From: Methanobrevibacter gottschalkii DSM 11977 | GTDB taxonomy: Archaea > Methanobacteriota > Methanobacteria > Methanobacteriales > Methanobacteriaceae | Length of the DNA stretch: 64,000 nucleotides | Reading direction: 5' to 3' | NCBI RefSeq assembly: GCF_003814835.1 | Contig: NZ_RKRG01000001.1 | Coordinates: 372,001-436,000, forward strand | In this document: positions 1 to 8,913 of the stretch, in pieces | Layout of the letters: every line of letters begins with the position of its first letter | Numbering within the stretch: the stretch's first letter is position 1 | Program-made: the position numbers and the translations under genes | Notes under the pieces: generated by a model | Told to the model about the DNA's origin: nothing | Seen by the model: only the letters and a program-made list of their open reading frames with translations | Databases searched by the model: none

Positions 1-1155
1 TAATCCTCTTTCTTCTATTTGTTTTACAAGTAAATCATGCTGATGAACACGAGTAGCACCAGAAGATAACTCTAAATTATTATACATTAAATCGAAAGCA
101 TGGGAGTATTTTTCATCTCCTTCTTGAGGCATTACATAAAATGGTTTAATTGCAGACGGCCATTCAGTTAAAAAATAAAATCCACCCATTGAATCGCCTA
201 ATGCTTTTTCAGCTTCACGAGATAAATCTTCTCCCCATTCCATTTCAACTCCACGTGAATTTACAATATCAACAGCTTCATCATAAGTTACAACAGGGAA
301 ATTTCCTTTAGGCACATCTAATTCATATCCTAAAATAGATAATTCATCACTACATTTATCGTTGACATCAGTTAATACGTTGATAAGCATGTCATTCAAT
401 ACTTTCATTACATCAACATCGTCCATGAAAGAAGCTTCTGCATCGATGGAAATAGCTTCATTCAAGTGTCTTAAAGTATCATGTTCTTCAGCTCTGAAAA
501 TTTGACCAATTTCAAAGACTTTGTCCATTCCAGCACCCATCATCATTTGCTTGTATAATTGAGGAGATTGACCTAAGAATGCTTCTTTTTCAAAGTAAGT
601 AATTGGGAATAATTCAGTACCTCCTTCAGTAGCGGAAGCTACAAGTTTAGGAGTATTAATTTCATGAAATCCATTATTATAAAAATAATCTCTAATAGTA
701 TGGAACATTTGACCTTTAATTTTGAAAATTGCTGAAACATTTTCTTTTCTTAAATCAATGAATCTTGAATCTAATCTGGTATCAATTCCGGCCTGAACTT
801 TTTCAGTAGGATCCATTGGTAAAGGTTGATTAGATAAGTTTAATACTTTAATTTCATTAGGAATTATTTCAACACCATTAGGTGCTTTTGGAGCTTCTTG
901 AACTAATCCTCTAACAGCAACAACTGACTCTTTTCTGAATTTTCTAATATCTTCTAATATTTCCGCTTCTACTTTTTTACTTGGAGCAGTTAATTGAACT
1001 CTACCAGTAACATCTCGGATAACAACAAAAATAATACCGCCTAAATCACGGATTTCATGTACCCATCCCATGATGGTAACATCACTACCTGCAATATCAG
1101 GGGTAGTTTCTTTAGCATAATGAGTTCTTCTCCAGTCATTTAATAAACCTTGCAA
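1..1155 (-). CDS. aspS: Aspartyl-tRNA synthetase, archaeal type, probably non-discriminating (partial)
   Basis: This gene charges tRNA with aspartate. The C-terminus is cut off by the window edge; about 385 codons are visible of a usual 430-440. An N-terminal OB-fold anticodon domain ([11 protein letters not shown] at about residues 31-41) is followed by the class II catalytic core, and the visible end has the conserved [15 protein letters not shown] stretch. The start is read as TTG at 1155 because GAGGTG lies 6 bases upstream and there is no good ATG. The His in GWVHE and the Pro in APKAPNG match the residues described for non-discriminating archaeal AspRS, which also makes Asp-tRNA(Asn). 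GatA, needed to amidate that product, is at 18.3 kb. Enzyme identity is secure; the specificity is inference. Confidence 0.93.
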   Translation of the reverse strand, partial: MQGLLNDWRRTHYAKETTPDIAGSDVTIMGWVHEIRDLGGIIFVVIRDVTGRVQLTAPSKKVEAEILEDIRKFRKESVVAVRGLVQEAPKAPNGVEIIPNEIKVLNLSNQPLPMDPTEKVQAGIDTRLDSRFIDLRKENVSAIFKIKGQMFHTIRDYFYNNGFHEINTPKLVASATEGGTELFPITYFEKEAFLGQSPQLYKQMMMGAGMDKVFEIGQIFRAEEHDTLRHLNEAISIDAEASFMDDVDVMKVLNDMLINVLTDVNDKCSDELSILGYELDVPKGNFPVVTYDEAVDIVNSRGVEMEWGEDLSREAEKALGDSMGGFYFLTEWPSAIKPFYVMPQEGDEKYSHAFDLMYNNLELSSGATRVHQHDLLVKQIEERGL

Positions 1156-1290
1156 ATTATTCACCTCGGTTGTAAAAATAAAATAATGATAAAATTTTCA
1201 TTATGAATTTAATTTAGTTTTAATGTTTTATAAAGATATGTAAAAAAATGATTAAAAATAAGAAAGTAAAAAATAGCTAAATAATTTTAG

Positions 1291-2574
1291 CTATTTCCAA
1301 TCATCTTTAAGTCTTGTTTTAAATGAGTTTGCATGTTCAAAGAAACCTTCATACTCAGCAATAGGTACCGAAGTTTTTGATAATTCTTTAAGACCCTCTT
1401 TAGTAATTCGCTGAACAGTGGGTTTTTTAATAAATGCTTCAGTAGATAATCCTGAATACATCTTAGCTCCACCTCCGGTCGGAAGAACATGGTTAGTTCC
1501 GGATCCATAATCTCCTGCTGCTACTGGTGAATAAGAACCTAAAAAGATAGAACCAGCATTATTAATGTGTGATAATGTATCATCATCATCTTTAGTAGAT
1601 ATGATTAAATGTTCAGGAGCATATTCATTTGTGATATAAATAGCCTCTTCAAAAGTGTTAGTGATAATAATTTTTCCACTTTTAGATAATGATTTTTCAA
1701 TAATTTCACGTCTTGGAGCAACTTCAGTTAATTTTTTTACAAATTCATCAACTTCAATAGCTAATTTTTCAGAGTCAGTAACTAAAAAACAAGATGCATT
1801 AGGATCATGTTCTGCTTGTGCTAATATATCAGTTGCTAAAAATTCCGGATTTGCAGTTTCATCTGCTAATATTAACACTTCAGATGGTCCTGCAGGGAAT
1901 TCAATATCAACTTGACCATACACTAATTTTTTAGCTGCAGTAACGAATATATTTCCCGGGCCCACAATTTTTTCTACTTGCGGAATAGATTCAGTTCCAT
2001 ATGCAAGACCTGCAATAGCTTGTGCTCCACCAACTTTGTATATTTCATTAGCACCGGCAATGTCTGCTGCAACCAGTATAGCATCTAAAATTTTACCATC
2101 TTTTTGCGGAGGAGTAACGCATACAACCTTTTTAACACCTGCAATTTTAGCAGGAATGACGGTCATTAAAATTGATGAAGGGTATGCTGCTCTTCCACCA
2201 GGAATATAACAGCCAGCAGAGTTTATAGGCCTTACAATCTGACCTGCAACAATACCCGGATTTACTTCAATTTCCCATTCATGAGGAATTTGTTTTTTAT
2301 GAAATTTTTCAATATTTGATGCCGCTTGTTTTAAAGCAACAAGTAAACTATCATCTAAAGTATCATAAGCTTCCTTTATTTCATCTTCAGATACTTTTAA
2401 ATTTTCTATTGTAACTCCATCAAATTTTTCAGTATACTCACGAATAGCTAAATCATGATTGTTTTTAACATTATCCAAAATATCTGAAACAATACCTAAA
2501 ACTTTATTTACATCTTCTTCTGATCTTTTTATAGTTTCAACTAAATCAATATCAGAATATTTTAATATTTCCAT
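1291..2574 (-). CDS. hisD: Histidinol dehydrogenase
   Basis: HisD catalyses the last two steps of histidine synthesis, oxidising L-histidinol to L-histidine with NAD. The 427-aa length is normal. The metal-binding Gln and His are visible in AQAEHDPNA, a conserved Asp in AAGDYGSGTNH, and the C-terminal His in FFEHANSFKTRL. GPGNIFV and FPAGPSEVL are also typical. It follows ilvD by 7 bases on the same strand, so the two are probably cotranscribed. HisG is far away at 26.4 kb, so histidine genes are scattered here. Confidence 0.97.
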   Translation of the reverse strand: MEILKYSDIDLVETIKRSEEDVNKVLGIVSDILDNVKNNHDLAIREYTEKFDGVTIENLKVSEDEIKEAYDTLDDSLLVALKQAASNIEKFHKKQIPHEWEIEVNPGIVAGQIVRPINSAGCYIPGGRAAYPSSILMTVIPAKIAGVKKVVCVTPPQKDGKILDAILVAADIAGANEIYKVGGAQAIAGLAYGTESIPQVEKIVGPGNIFVTAAKKLVYGQVDIEFPAGPSEVLILADETANPEFLATDILAQAEHDPNASCFLVTDSEKLAIEVDEFVKKLTEVAPRREIIEKSLSKSGKIIITNTFEEAIYITNEYAPEHLIISTKDDDDTLSHINNAGSIFLGSYSPVAAGDYGSGTNHVLPTGGGAKMYSGLSTEAFIKKPTVQRITKEGLKELSKTSVPIAEYEGFFEHANSFKTRLKDDWK

Positions 2575-2581
2575 TTTAAAA

Positions 2582-4231
2582 CTACCTTAAAATAGCACCT
2601 GTGTCAGCAGAGTGAACTAATTTTTGATATAATCTTAACCAGCCATCTAATTCCCTTTCAGGGTGTTTAACTGATTTTAATCTTTTCTCGATTTCGTCAT
2701 CTGAAAGTTCTACATTAATAGATCTATTATTAATATCAATTTCAATAATATCTCCATTTTCGATGGCTGCAATTGGACCATTTTCCATTGCTTCAGGAGA
2801 TACATGTCCAATACAAGGACCTCTTGTTCCACCAGAGAACCTTCCATCTGTTATTAAACCTACATCTTTAATGTTCATACCAGCAAGAGCTGAAGTTGGA
2901 TTTAACATCTCCCTCATACCCGGACCTCCTTTTGGTCCTTCATATCTAATTACAACAATATCCCCTTCTTTAATTTCATGATTAAAGATTGCTTTTGTAA
3001 CATCTTCTTCACAATCATATACTTTTGCAGGTCCCTTAAGATGCATTAAATGATCAGCAACTGCACCTTTTTTAACAACACTTCCATTTGGTGCAAGATT
3101 ACCTTTTAAGATTGCAATTCCACCATCTTCATGGACGGGATTATCCAAAGTATGAATAACATCAGTATTTTTATTTTCAACAGTTTCTAAGTTTTCTTTA
3201 ATTGTCTTACCAGTTACTGTTAATTGATTAATATCAATTTTATCACCTAATGTTTTCAATACCGCTTGAATTCCACCAGCTAAATGTAAATCCATCATTG
3301 AATCTTCACCAGCGGGAGAGATAAGAGCAATATGAGGAACATTTCTTGAAATTTCGTCAAATAACTCTAAATTAACATTTAAATCTTTTACTTCACTTGC
3401 AATAGCAGGAATATGAAGAGCAGTATTAGAAGAACCTCCTAATGCCATGTCAACAGCTATAGCATTGTTGAAAGATTCTTGAGTCAGAATATCAGATGGT
3501 TTAATATTCTCTTCAACAAGTTTAACAATTTGTTTACCAGAATCTAATGCAATTTGATTGTTCTCTTCTGTTCTTGCATGAGTAGTTGCACAAGTTGGAA
3601 GAGATAAACCTAAAGTTTCAGTTATACATGCCATTGTATTTGCAGTAAATAATCCAGAACAGCTACCAGCACCAGGACAGGCACATTTTTCAAGTTCATA
3701 AACTTCTTCTTCAGACATTTTTCCTGCAGAATGAGCACCAACAGCTTCGAACACAGTAATTAAATCAGCACTTTTACCTTTATATTCACCTGAAATCATT
3801 GGTCCGCCAGTTACAACAATAGATGGAACATTAACTCTAGTTGCACCCATAATCATTCCAGGAACTACTTTATCACAGCTTGGAATTAATACAAGTCCAT
3901 CGAAAGCATGACCCTTAGTCATACTTTCAACTGTAGCAGCAATAATTTCTCTTGAAGGAAGTGAATATTTCATGCCTTCATGATTCATACTAATTCCATC
4001 GCAAATTGCCATAGTATCAAATTCAAATGGAATACCACCAGCAGCAATAATACCTTCTTTTACAAATTCAACAAGTTCTCTTAAATGGATATGACCCGGA
4101 ACAATATCTGTAAAACTATTTGCTATACCAATGAACGGTTTTTTAAAATCATCATCATCAAGACCACAAGCTCTTAAAAGAGATCTGTGTGGAGCTCTTT
4201 GAATTCCTTTTTTTACACTATCACTTTTCAT
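2582..4231 (-). CDS. ilvD: Dihydroxy-acid dehydratase
   Basis: IlvD dehydrates 2,3-dihydroxy-isovalerate and 2,3-dihydroxy-3-methylvalerate to the 2-oxo acids of valine and isoleucine synthesis. The 549 aa are full length. The cluster-ligand cysteines are visible in the motifs [22 protein letters not shown] and [10 protein letters not shown], and the N-terminal [13 protein letters not shown] is typical. It is the first gene of a probable ilvD-hisD unit. The 117-base gap upstream is shared with the divergent radical SAM gene and should hold both promoters. Confidence 0.97.
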   Translation of the reverse strand: MKSDSVKKGIQRAPHRSLLRACGLDDDDFKKPFIGIANSFTDIVPGHIHLRELVEFVKEGIIAAGGIPFEFDTMAICDGISMNHEGMKYSLPSREIIAATVESMTKGHAFDGLVLIPSCDKVVPGMIMGATRVNVPSIVVTGGPMISGEYKGKSADLITVFEAVGAHSAGKMSEEEVYELEKCACPGAGSCSGLFTANTMACITETLGLSLPTCATTHARTEENNQIALDSGKQIVKLVEENIKPSDILTQESFNNAIAVDMALGGSSNTALHIPAIASEVKDLNVNLELFDEISRNVPHIALISPAGEDSMMDLHLAGGIQAVLKTLGDKIDINQLTVTGKTIKENLETVENKNTDVIHTLDNPVHEDGGIAILKGNLAPNGSVVKKGAVADHLMHLKGPAKVYDCEEDVTKAIFNHEIKEGDIVVIRYEGPKGGPGMREMLNPTSALAGMNIKDVGLITDGRFSGGTRGPCIGHVSPEAMENGPIAAIENGDIIEIDINNRSINVELSDDEIEKRLKSVKHPERELDGWLRLYQKLVHSADTGAILR

Positions 4232-4357
4232 TTAATCACACAATTAAATTATTAACCATTGATATATATTTAATTAATAACTTTTATAATATTGTGTAAA
4301 ATAAACATTGCTTAAATAGAAACATTTTTAAAACTAATAAATAAAATATTGATTACT

Positions 4358-5470
4358 ATGAGTACACTAGAAAAAATGAAAATTTTAACTGATTCGGCTC
4401 AATATGACTTATGTGATTATGTTAGTCATCATAAAAGTTCTCAGATAAATTTACCTGGAATTTATGAAGCAATAGGTCATAATGGATGTAAAATTCCACT
4501 TTTTAAAACACTCATGACCAATAAATGTAAAAATGATTGCAAATATTGTATTAATCAATCCAAAAGAAATTTTACAAGATTAGAACTATCACCTGAAGAA
4601 CTTGCAAGAGCGTTTCTTGGATATTATAATAGAGGATTAGTTAATGGTTTATTTTTAAGTTCAGGAATATCTGATGATGTAGACTCCACTATGGAAAAAC
4701 AAATAGAAACCGTGAGTCTTCTTAGAAAAAAATATGGTTATGATGATTATATTCATCTTAAAGTTATACCAGGAGCAAGCAGAGACTCGATTAAAAGAGC
4801 AATGGCATTAGCTAATAGAGTTAGTATCAATATTGAAGCTGCAACATCTTCAGGTCTTGCAGAATTATCATCAACAAAGGATTATAATAAAGATATATTA
4901 AAAAGATTGTCATGGATAAATTCTCTACAGCATAAAAGTACAACATATCCAAATTCTACACATACAACACAATTAATTATTGGAGCAAACAATGAAACTG
5001 ATAAAGAGATATTAAGTAGAATGGAAAAAATATACAAAAAATCAGATCTGAAGAGAACATATTTCTCAGCATTTACTCCAATTGAAGAAACAGAATTTAA
5101 AAATAAGGAAGCTTGTTCAACAGATAGAACATCAAAGTTATATAATGCAGATACTTTAATTAATTCTTACAAATATAATGTTAAAGAATTAATATTTGAT
5201 GAAAGTGATAAGTTATCTCTTACACAAGATCCGAAGATTCTAGCTGCAAAAAATATGAATATTTTTCCAGTAGAAATAAATAGTGCACCTATTAGAGAAC
5301 TTATCAGGGTTCCGGGAATTGGGGTAAAATCTGCTCATGAAATTGTATCTATTCGTAAGAAAAAACCATTTACGCATAAAGAACAACTTCAAGAATTAGG
5401 TGTTATAACAAATAGAGCAGATCCATATATTAAAATTAATGGAGAATATCAAACAACTTTTAATTTCTAG
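4358..5470 (+). CDS. Radical SAM protein of the putative DNA modification/repair family
   Basis: A 370-aa radical SAM protein. The cluster motif is CKNDCKYC (CX3CX2C) near residues 57-64. The middle holds the TIM-barrel part (LFLSSGISDDVDSTM, HLKVIPGAS). The C-terminus carries a helix-hairpin-helix (VPGIGVKSAHEIVSIRKKKP), usually a DNA-binding element. This matches the family annotated as 'putative DNA modification/repair radical SAM protein', often found beside a uracil-DNA-glycosylase-like partner; no such partner is seen here. ATG 4358 is chosen over an upstream TTG (4349) because MSTLEK is the usual start. A TATA-like TTAAATA lies near 4313-4319. The substrate is unknown. Confidence 0.85.
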   Translation: MSTLEKMKILTDSAQYDLCDYVSHHKSSQINLPGIYEAIGHNGCKIPLFKTLMTNKCKNDCKYCINQSKRNFTRLELSPEELARAFLGYYNRGLVNGLFLSSGISDDVDSTMEKQIETVSLLRKKYGYDDYIHLKVIPGASRDSIKRAMALANRVSINIEAATSSGLAELSSTKDYNKDILKRLSWINSLQHKSTTYPNSTHTTQLIIGANNETDKEILSRMEKIYKKSDLKRTYFSAFTPIEETEFKNKEACSTDRTSKLYNADTLINSYKYNVKELIFDESDKLSLTQDPKILAAKNMNIFPVEINSAPIRELIRVPGIGVKSAHEIVSIRKKKPFTHKEQLQELGVITNRADPYIKINGEYQTTFNF

Positions 5471-5591
5471 ATTGTTTAATAATTTATTTTATTATTAAAG
5501 TAATTTAATTTAATATAAATAAGACTAAAATATAATATAATAATAGATATAATTTTTTACAATATATTTTTAATAAAATCTACTCAGTATT

Positions 5592-5605
5592 ATTTCAAGT
5601 GTAAA
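5592..5605 (-). repeat. Origin-recognition-box-like 14-mer
   Basis: ATTTCAAGTGTAAA is the exact reverse complement of the core box found repeatedly in the origin near 30 kb. It lies in the gap between the radical SAM gene and the 3' end of the ParB-like gene. The second element (AGAGGT) is absent, so it is a core box only. Confidence 0.6.
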
Positions 5606-5648
5606 TAGAATAAAAAATGTAATATAAATATATAATAATAAATAAAAA

Positions 5649-6269
5649 TTAGTAATCATCGAATAATGCCCATATTTCAGGGTATTTTTTAGCAACAGCC
5701 TCTTCAATTAAGTTAGAAGCCTCTTTTGAAATACTAAACTCAGGTTCAGTTTTTCTTAAATATCTGAAAACCGCAGAGGATCTTGAAGACCATAACGTAA
5801 TTCTAGGATTTTTATCAACAATTTCCTTAACTTCAACTATATGTTCCTGAATTTTAGTTTCCTGAGTTGTTGATGTGTTTTTTTCATTATTTTGAATAGA
5901 TATGTTTTCAGATTCTTTAATATTCTCCGATACATCTTCCTTTAAAGTAGTTTCATTTGAATCAATAGACTTTTCTTGATTATTTTTTTCTTCCTCTATC
6001 TCTTCAAATATATTTTTTTGAGTTTCATCATTTCCAGATTCTTCAAGAGTTTCATCTTTAGAAATCTCTTCTTCATTAGAATTATTATTAACATCGTTGG
6101 AAGATTTTTCTTTAGGAGCATTTTTTTCTTCAGAATCCTTAATTTCTTCATTATTTTCAGTTTCATTCATAATATCTTCAAGAGATTGAGTAGAATTGCT
6201 ATCAAAATCTTCATTATAAAAATCTGGAATTAATGAAGCTAATCCTTTACCAAGACTTTTTCTAGCCAT
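5649..6269 (-). CDS. ParA partner with ParB-like N-terminal peptide and acidic linker
   Basis: A 206-aa protein whose start overlaps the end of parA by one base (stop/start at 6269). The first 15 residues (RKSLGKGLASLIPD) match the N-terminal peptide of bacterial ParB proteins (K-x-LG-[RK]-GL-x-x-LIP), which stimulates ParA ATPase. Residues of about 20-150 are a low-complexity Glu/Asn/Ser-rich linker. The last 55 residues form a conserved-looking basic/helical domain (SSAVFRYLRKT, ISKEASNLIEEAV). The ParB CTPase and helix-turn-helix core is missing. I infer a partition adaptor; how it would bind DNA is not known. Confidence 0.6.
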   Translation of the reverse strand: MARKSLGKGLASLIPDFYNEDFDSNSTQSLEDIMNETENNEEIKDSEEKNAPKEKSSNDVNNNSNEEEISKDETLEESGNDETQKNIFEEIEEEKNNQEKSIDSNETTLKEDVSENIKESENISIQNNEKNTSTTQETKIQEHIVEVKEIVDKNPRITLWSSRSSAVFRYLRKTEPEFSISKEASNLIEEAVAKKYPEIWALFDDY

Positions 6270-7111
6270 TATTTACCCCCAGCAACTTCAGAATCTTTTT
6301 TAACTTTGTCAATATTGGTTTTAGCAATATTTAATTGGACATTTTCATCTCTTTGAATGATTTCTTTAGCTAATTTCAAATAAGATTTAGTACCAGTGCT
6401 ATCTGGATCATAAATTAAACAAGGTTTACCGAAACTAGGAGCTTCAGCTAATCTTATATTTCTTGGAATAATAGTTTTAAAAAGTAAATTTGTTTCGCCA
6501 AAGTAATTTTTGAGTTCTTTACGAACATCTTTACTAAGTCTAGTTCTTTTATCGAATAAAGTGAGGAGAATTCCTTTTATAGGAGTTGGACTTCTAAGTC
6601 TTTTTTCAACTAATTTAATAGTATTTATCAAATCAGCTACTCCTTCGAGTGCATAATATTCAGCTTGAATAGGTATTAAGACACTATCTGAAGCTACCAA
6701 GGCATTGACTGTTATGACACCTAATGAAGGAGGCAAATCAATGAATATATAATCAAATAATGGTACAACATCTTTAAGAGTTTCTTGTAAAACAATATGA
6801 TAATTTTCACGTCTAGAAAGCTCCATTCCAGCTCCACTAAGAGATATATTACTTGGGATAATAAATAAATTTTTAATAAACGTAGGAATTGTTGCTTTTT
6901 TAACACTAATATCTCCTATAAGAGCATCGTATATTGTATTTTCTATTTTAGTTTTATCAATCCCAAAACTAGTTGTAGCATTAGCTTGAGGATCCATATC
7001 TACTACTAAAACAGATTTACCCATTACTGCTAGAGATGTTGCAGTATTAACAACAGTAGTTGTTTTACCACAACCCCCTTTTTGATTCATCACTGCTATT
7101 ATTTCACTCAT
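6269..7111 (-). CDS. parA: ParA/Soj-family partition ATPase
   Basis: A 280-aa Walker-type ATPase of the ParA/MinD superfamily. The deviant Walker A motif KGGCGKTT sits at residues 11-18, with the signature lysine. DMDPQANAT and FIDLPPSLGVITVNAL follow, as in chromosomal Soj/ParA. These enzymes move DNA by ATP-dependent nucleoid binding. It is the first gene of a two-gene unit with the ParB-N-like protein, and its promoter region is a dense AAGTTA repeat array. An RBS-like AGGAGA precedes the start. It lies about 23 kb from the predicted oriC. Confidence 0.92.
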   Translation of the reverse strand: MSEIIAVMNQKGGCGKTTTVVNTATSLAVMGKSVLVVDMDPQANATTSFGIDKTKIENTIYDALIGDISVKKATIPTFIKNLFIIPSNISLSGAGMELSRRENYHIVLQETLKDVVPLFDYIFIDLPPSLGVITVNALVASDSVLIPIQAEYYALEGVADLINTIKLVEKRLRSPTPIKGILLTLFDKRTRLSKDVRKELKNYFGETNLLFKTIIPRNIRLAEAPSFGKPCLIYDPDSTGTKSYLKLAKEIIQRDENVQLNIAKTNIDKVKKDSEVAGGK

Positions 7112-7141
7112 TAAAGAATTCTCCTGTTTATGATAAGTTTT

Positions 7142-7486
7142 AAGTTATCAGTTTTACTTATAACTTAAAAATTTAAAGGGTTAAAAGAATAACTTTTACA
7201 TTATTCAGTATAAGTTAAAAGGGTTAAGTTATATCTTTTCAGGAAAAACTTAAATGAAATAAATTATCAGTTTTAACTTCTAAGGGATAGGAATTAAGTT
7301 TTAAGTTAAAACCTCAAAGTTATAAAAAATAAGTTTTAAGAAATAACTTATCATAACTAACTTTTAACAAATAAGTTATATTTTATAACTTCTATCTTAT
7401 AAAGTATTTGTTTTCACAAATAAGTTATTAGTTATTTGTTAATAGTTATAAGTTATAACTTAAATAAAATAATAAGTTATAAGTTA
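7142..7486. repeat. AAGTTA/TAACTT hexamer array upstream of parA (candidate centromere/operator)
   Basis: This gene-free stretch holds ten AAGTTA (starts 7142, 7212, 7226, 7303, 7317, 7373, 7422, 7450, 7474, 7481) and seven TAACTT (7161, 7190, 7274, 7344, 7358, 7386, 7456), plus near-copies such as AAGTTT. A perfect 14-bp palindrome, TAAGTTATAACTTA, is at 7449-7462. No ORF crosses it. Iterated sites next to a parA gene are typical of partition centromeres, which often double as operators. The repeats are seen directly; the role is inferred. Confidence 0.7.
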
Positions 7487-7520
7487 TAATACTAAAAACT
7501 GAAAAAAAAGAAAGACAATG

Positions 7521-8822
7521 TTATTTAGAATTAGGCATTGAACCTTCAAAATAACTTGCATATCCTTTTAAATCTAACATCCCATGTCCTGAAAAGTTCA
7601 TGACAATAGTTTTTTCTTCACCAGTTTGTTTACATTTCAATGCTTCGTCAATAGCAACTTTAATTGCATGAGTAGTTTCAGGAGCAGGCAATACTCCTTC
7701 ATTACGAGCAAATGTAATTCCTGCCTCAAATACATCTCTTTGATGAGCAGATCTAGGTTCAATATACCCTTCTTTAGTTAAAAGAGATACTTGTGGAGAC
7801 ATACCATGATATCTTAATCCACCTGCATGTACAGAAGGTGCAACGAAGTCATGACCTAAAGTAAACATTTTAAGCATTGGAGTAAATCCATTTACATCCC
7901 CAAAATCATATTCATAGCTTCCTTTAGTTAAAGTAGGACAGGCACTTGGTTCAACAGCAATAAATTGAGTATCTGATTTATCCGCAATTTTATCTTTAAT
8001 AAATGGGAATAATGAACCAGCAAAGTTACTTCCACCACCAGCACAAGCAATCATTATATCAGGTTCTTCACCTGCAATTTCCAACTGTTTTTTCAATTCT
8101 TGACCGATAATTGTCTGATGTAGCATTACATGATTCAATACACTTCCTAAAGTATATTTAACTTTTTCATTCTCTAAAGCTTCTTCCATAGCCTCAGAAA
8201 TAGCTACACCTAAAGATCCAGGGTGATTTGGATTTTGAGCTAGAATTTCACGACCAACTTTAGTATTTTCACTTGGAGATGCAAATACATTACCATTATA
8301 AATATTCATGATACTTTTTCTATCAGGTTTTTGCTGGAAAGAAACTTTAACCATATAGACAGTGCATTCTAAATCAAGCAAGTTACATGCAAGAGATAAA
8401 GCAGTGCCCCATTGACCAGCACCAGTTTCTGTAGTTAATCTTTCAATACCTTCTTTTTTAGCAAAATATGCTTGAGGAATTGCAGAATTTAATTTATGAG
8501 ACCCCGTGGGGGAAGTGTCTTCACGTTTATAATATATTTTTGCCGGAGTGTCCAGATATTCTTCAAGTTTTGTTGCTCTAAAGAGGGGAGATGGTCTTCC
8601 CATCTGCATGTAAAGTTTTCTAACATCTTTTGGAATTTTTATGAAACGTTCAGTTGAAAATTCTTGCTCCAAACCTACTTTTGTAAATGCTTTCTGAAGA
8701 GAAGAAATTTGATCATTTCCTTCACTGTTTTTAGGCATTGGAAGTTCGACAGGCAAATCAGCGTTAATATTGTACCATTTTTTTGGTACCTCATTAGAGT
8801 TTAATGTAATTTTATAATCCAT
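7521..8822 (-). CDS. trpB2: Tryptophan synthase beta-like protein, TrpB2 type
   Basis: A PLP enzyme of 433 aa that joins indole and serine to tryptophan. The PLP lysine is in TSPTGSHKLNSA, and the phosphate-binding loop is CAGGGSNFAG. The length and the N-terminal extension (NINADLPVELPMP) fit the TrpB2 class rather than TrpB1, which is about 400 aa and sits in trp operons with trpA. No other trp gene is nearby. TrpB2 proteins often work without TrpA as an indole-salvage enzyme; that role is inferred. The start is a standard ATG facing the divergent DUF1786 gene. Confidence 0.93.
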   Translation of the reverse strand: MDYKITLNSNEVPKKWYNINADLPVELPMPKNSEGNDQISSLQKAFTKVGLEQEFSTERFIKIPKDVRKLYMQMGRPSPLFRATKLEEYLDTPAKIYYKREDTSPTGSHKLNSAIPQAYFAKKEGIERLTTETGAGQWGTALSLACNLLDLECTVYMVKVSFQQKPDRKSIMNIYNGNVFASPSENTKVGREILAQNPNHPGSLGVAISEAMEEALENEKVKYTLGSVLNHVMLHQTIIGQELKKQLEIAGEEPDIMIACAGGGSNFAGSLFPFIKDKIADKSDTQFIAVEPSACPTLTKGSYEYDFGDVNGFTPMLKMFTLGHDFVAPSVHAGGLRYHGMSPQVSLLTKEGYIEPRSAHQRDVFEAGITFARNEGVLPAPETTHAIKVAIDEALKCKQTGEEKTIVMNFSGHGMLDLKGYASYFEGSMPNSK

Positions 8823-8913
8823 AATAATAGTTACTATATTGCACTATTTAAATCTTTGTTGTACTTAAATGTACACTTTAATTATTAATAATATAAAAAA
8901 CAATAAAAAAATC

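Noticed and set aside
5976-6233. 85-codon plus-strand frame opposite the ParA partner gene
   Set aside because: It is the antisense shadow of the Glu/Asn/Ser-rich linker (complement gives Phe/Ile runs) and has no start context.
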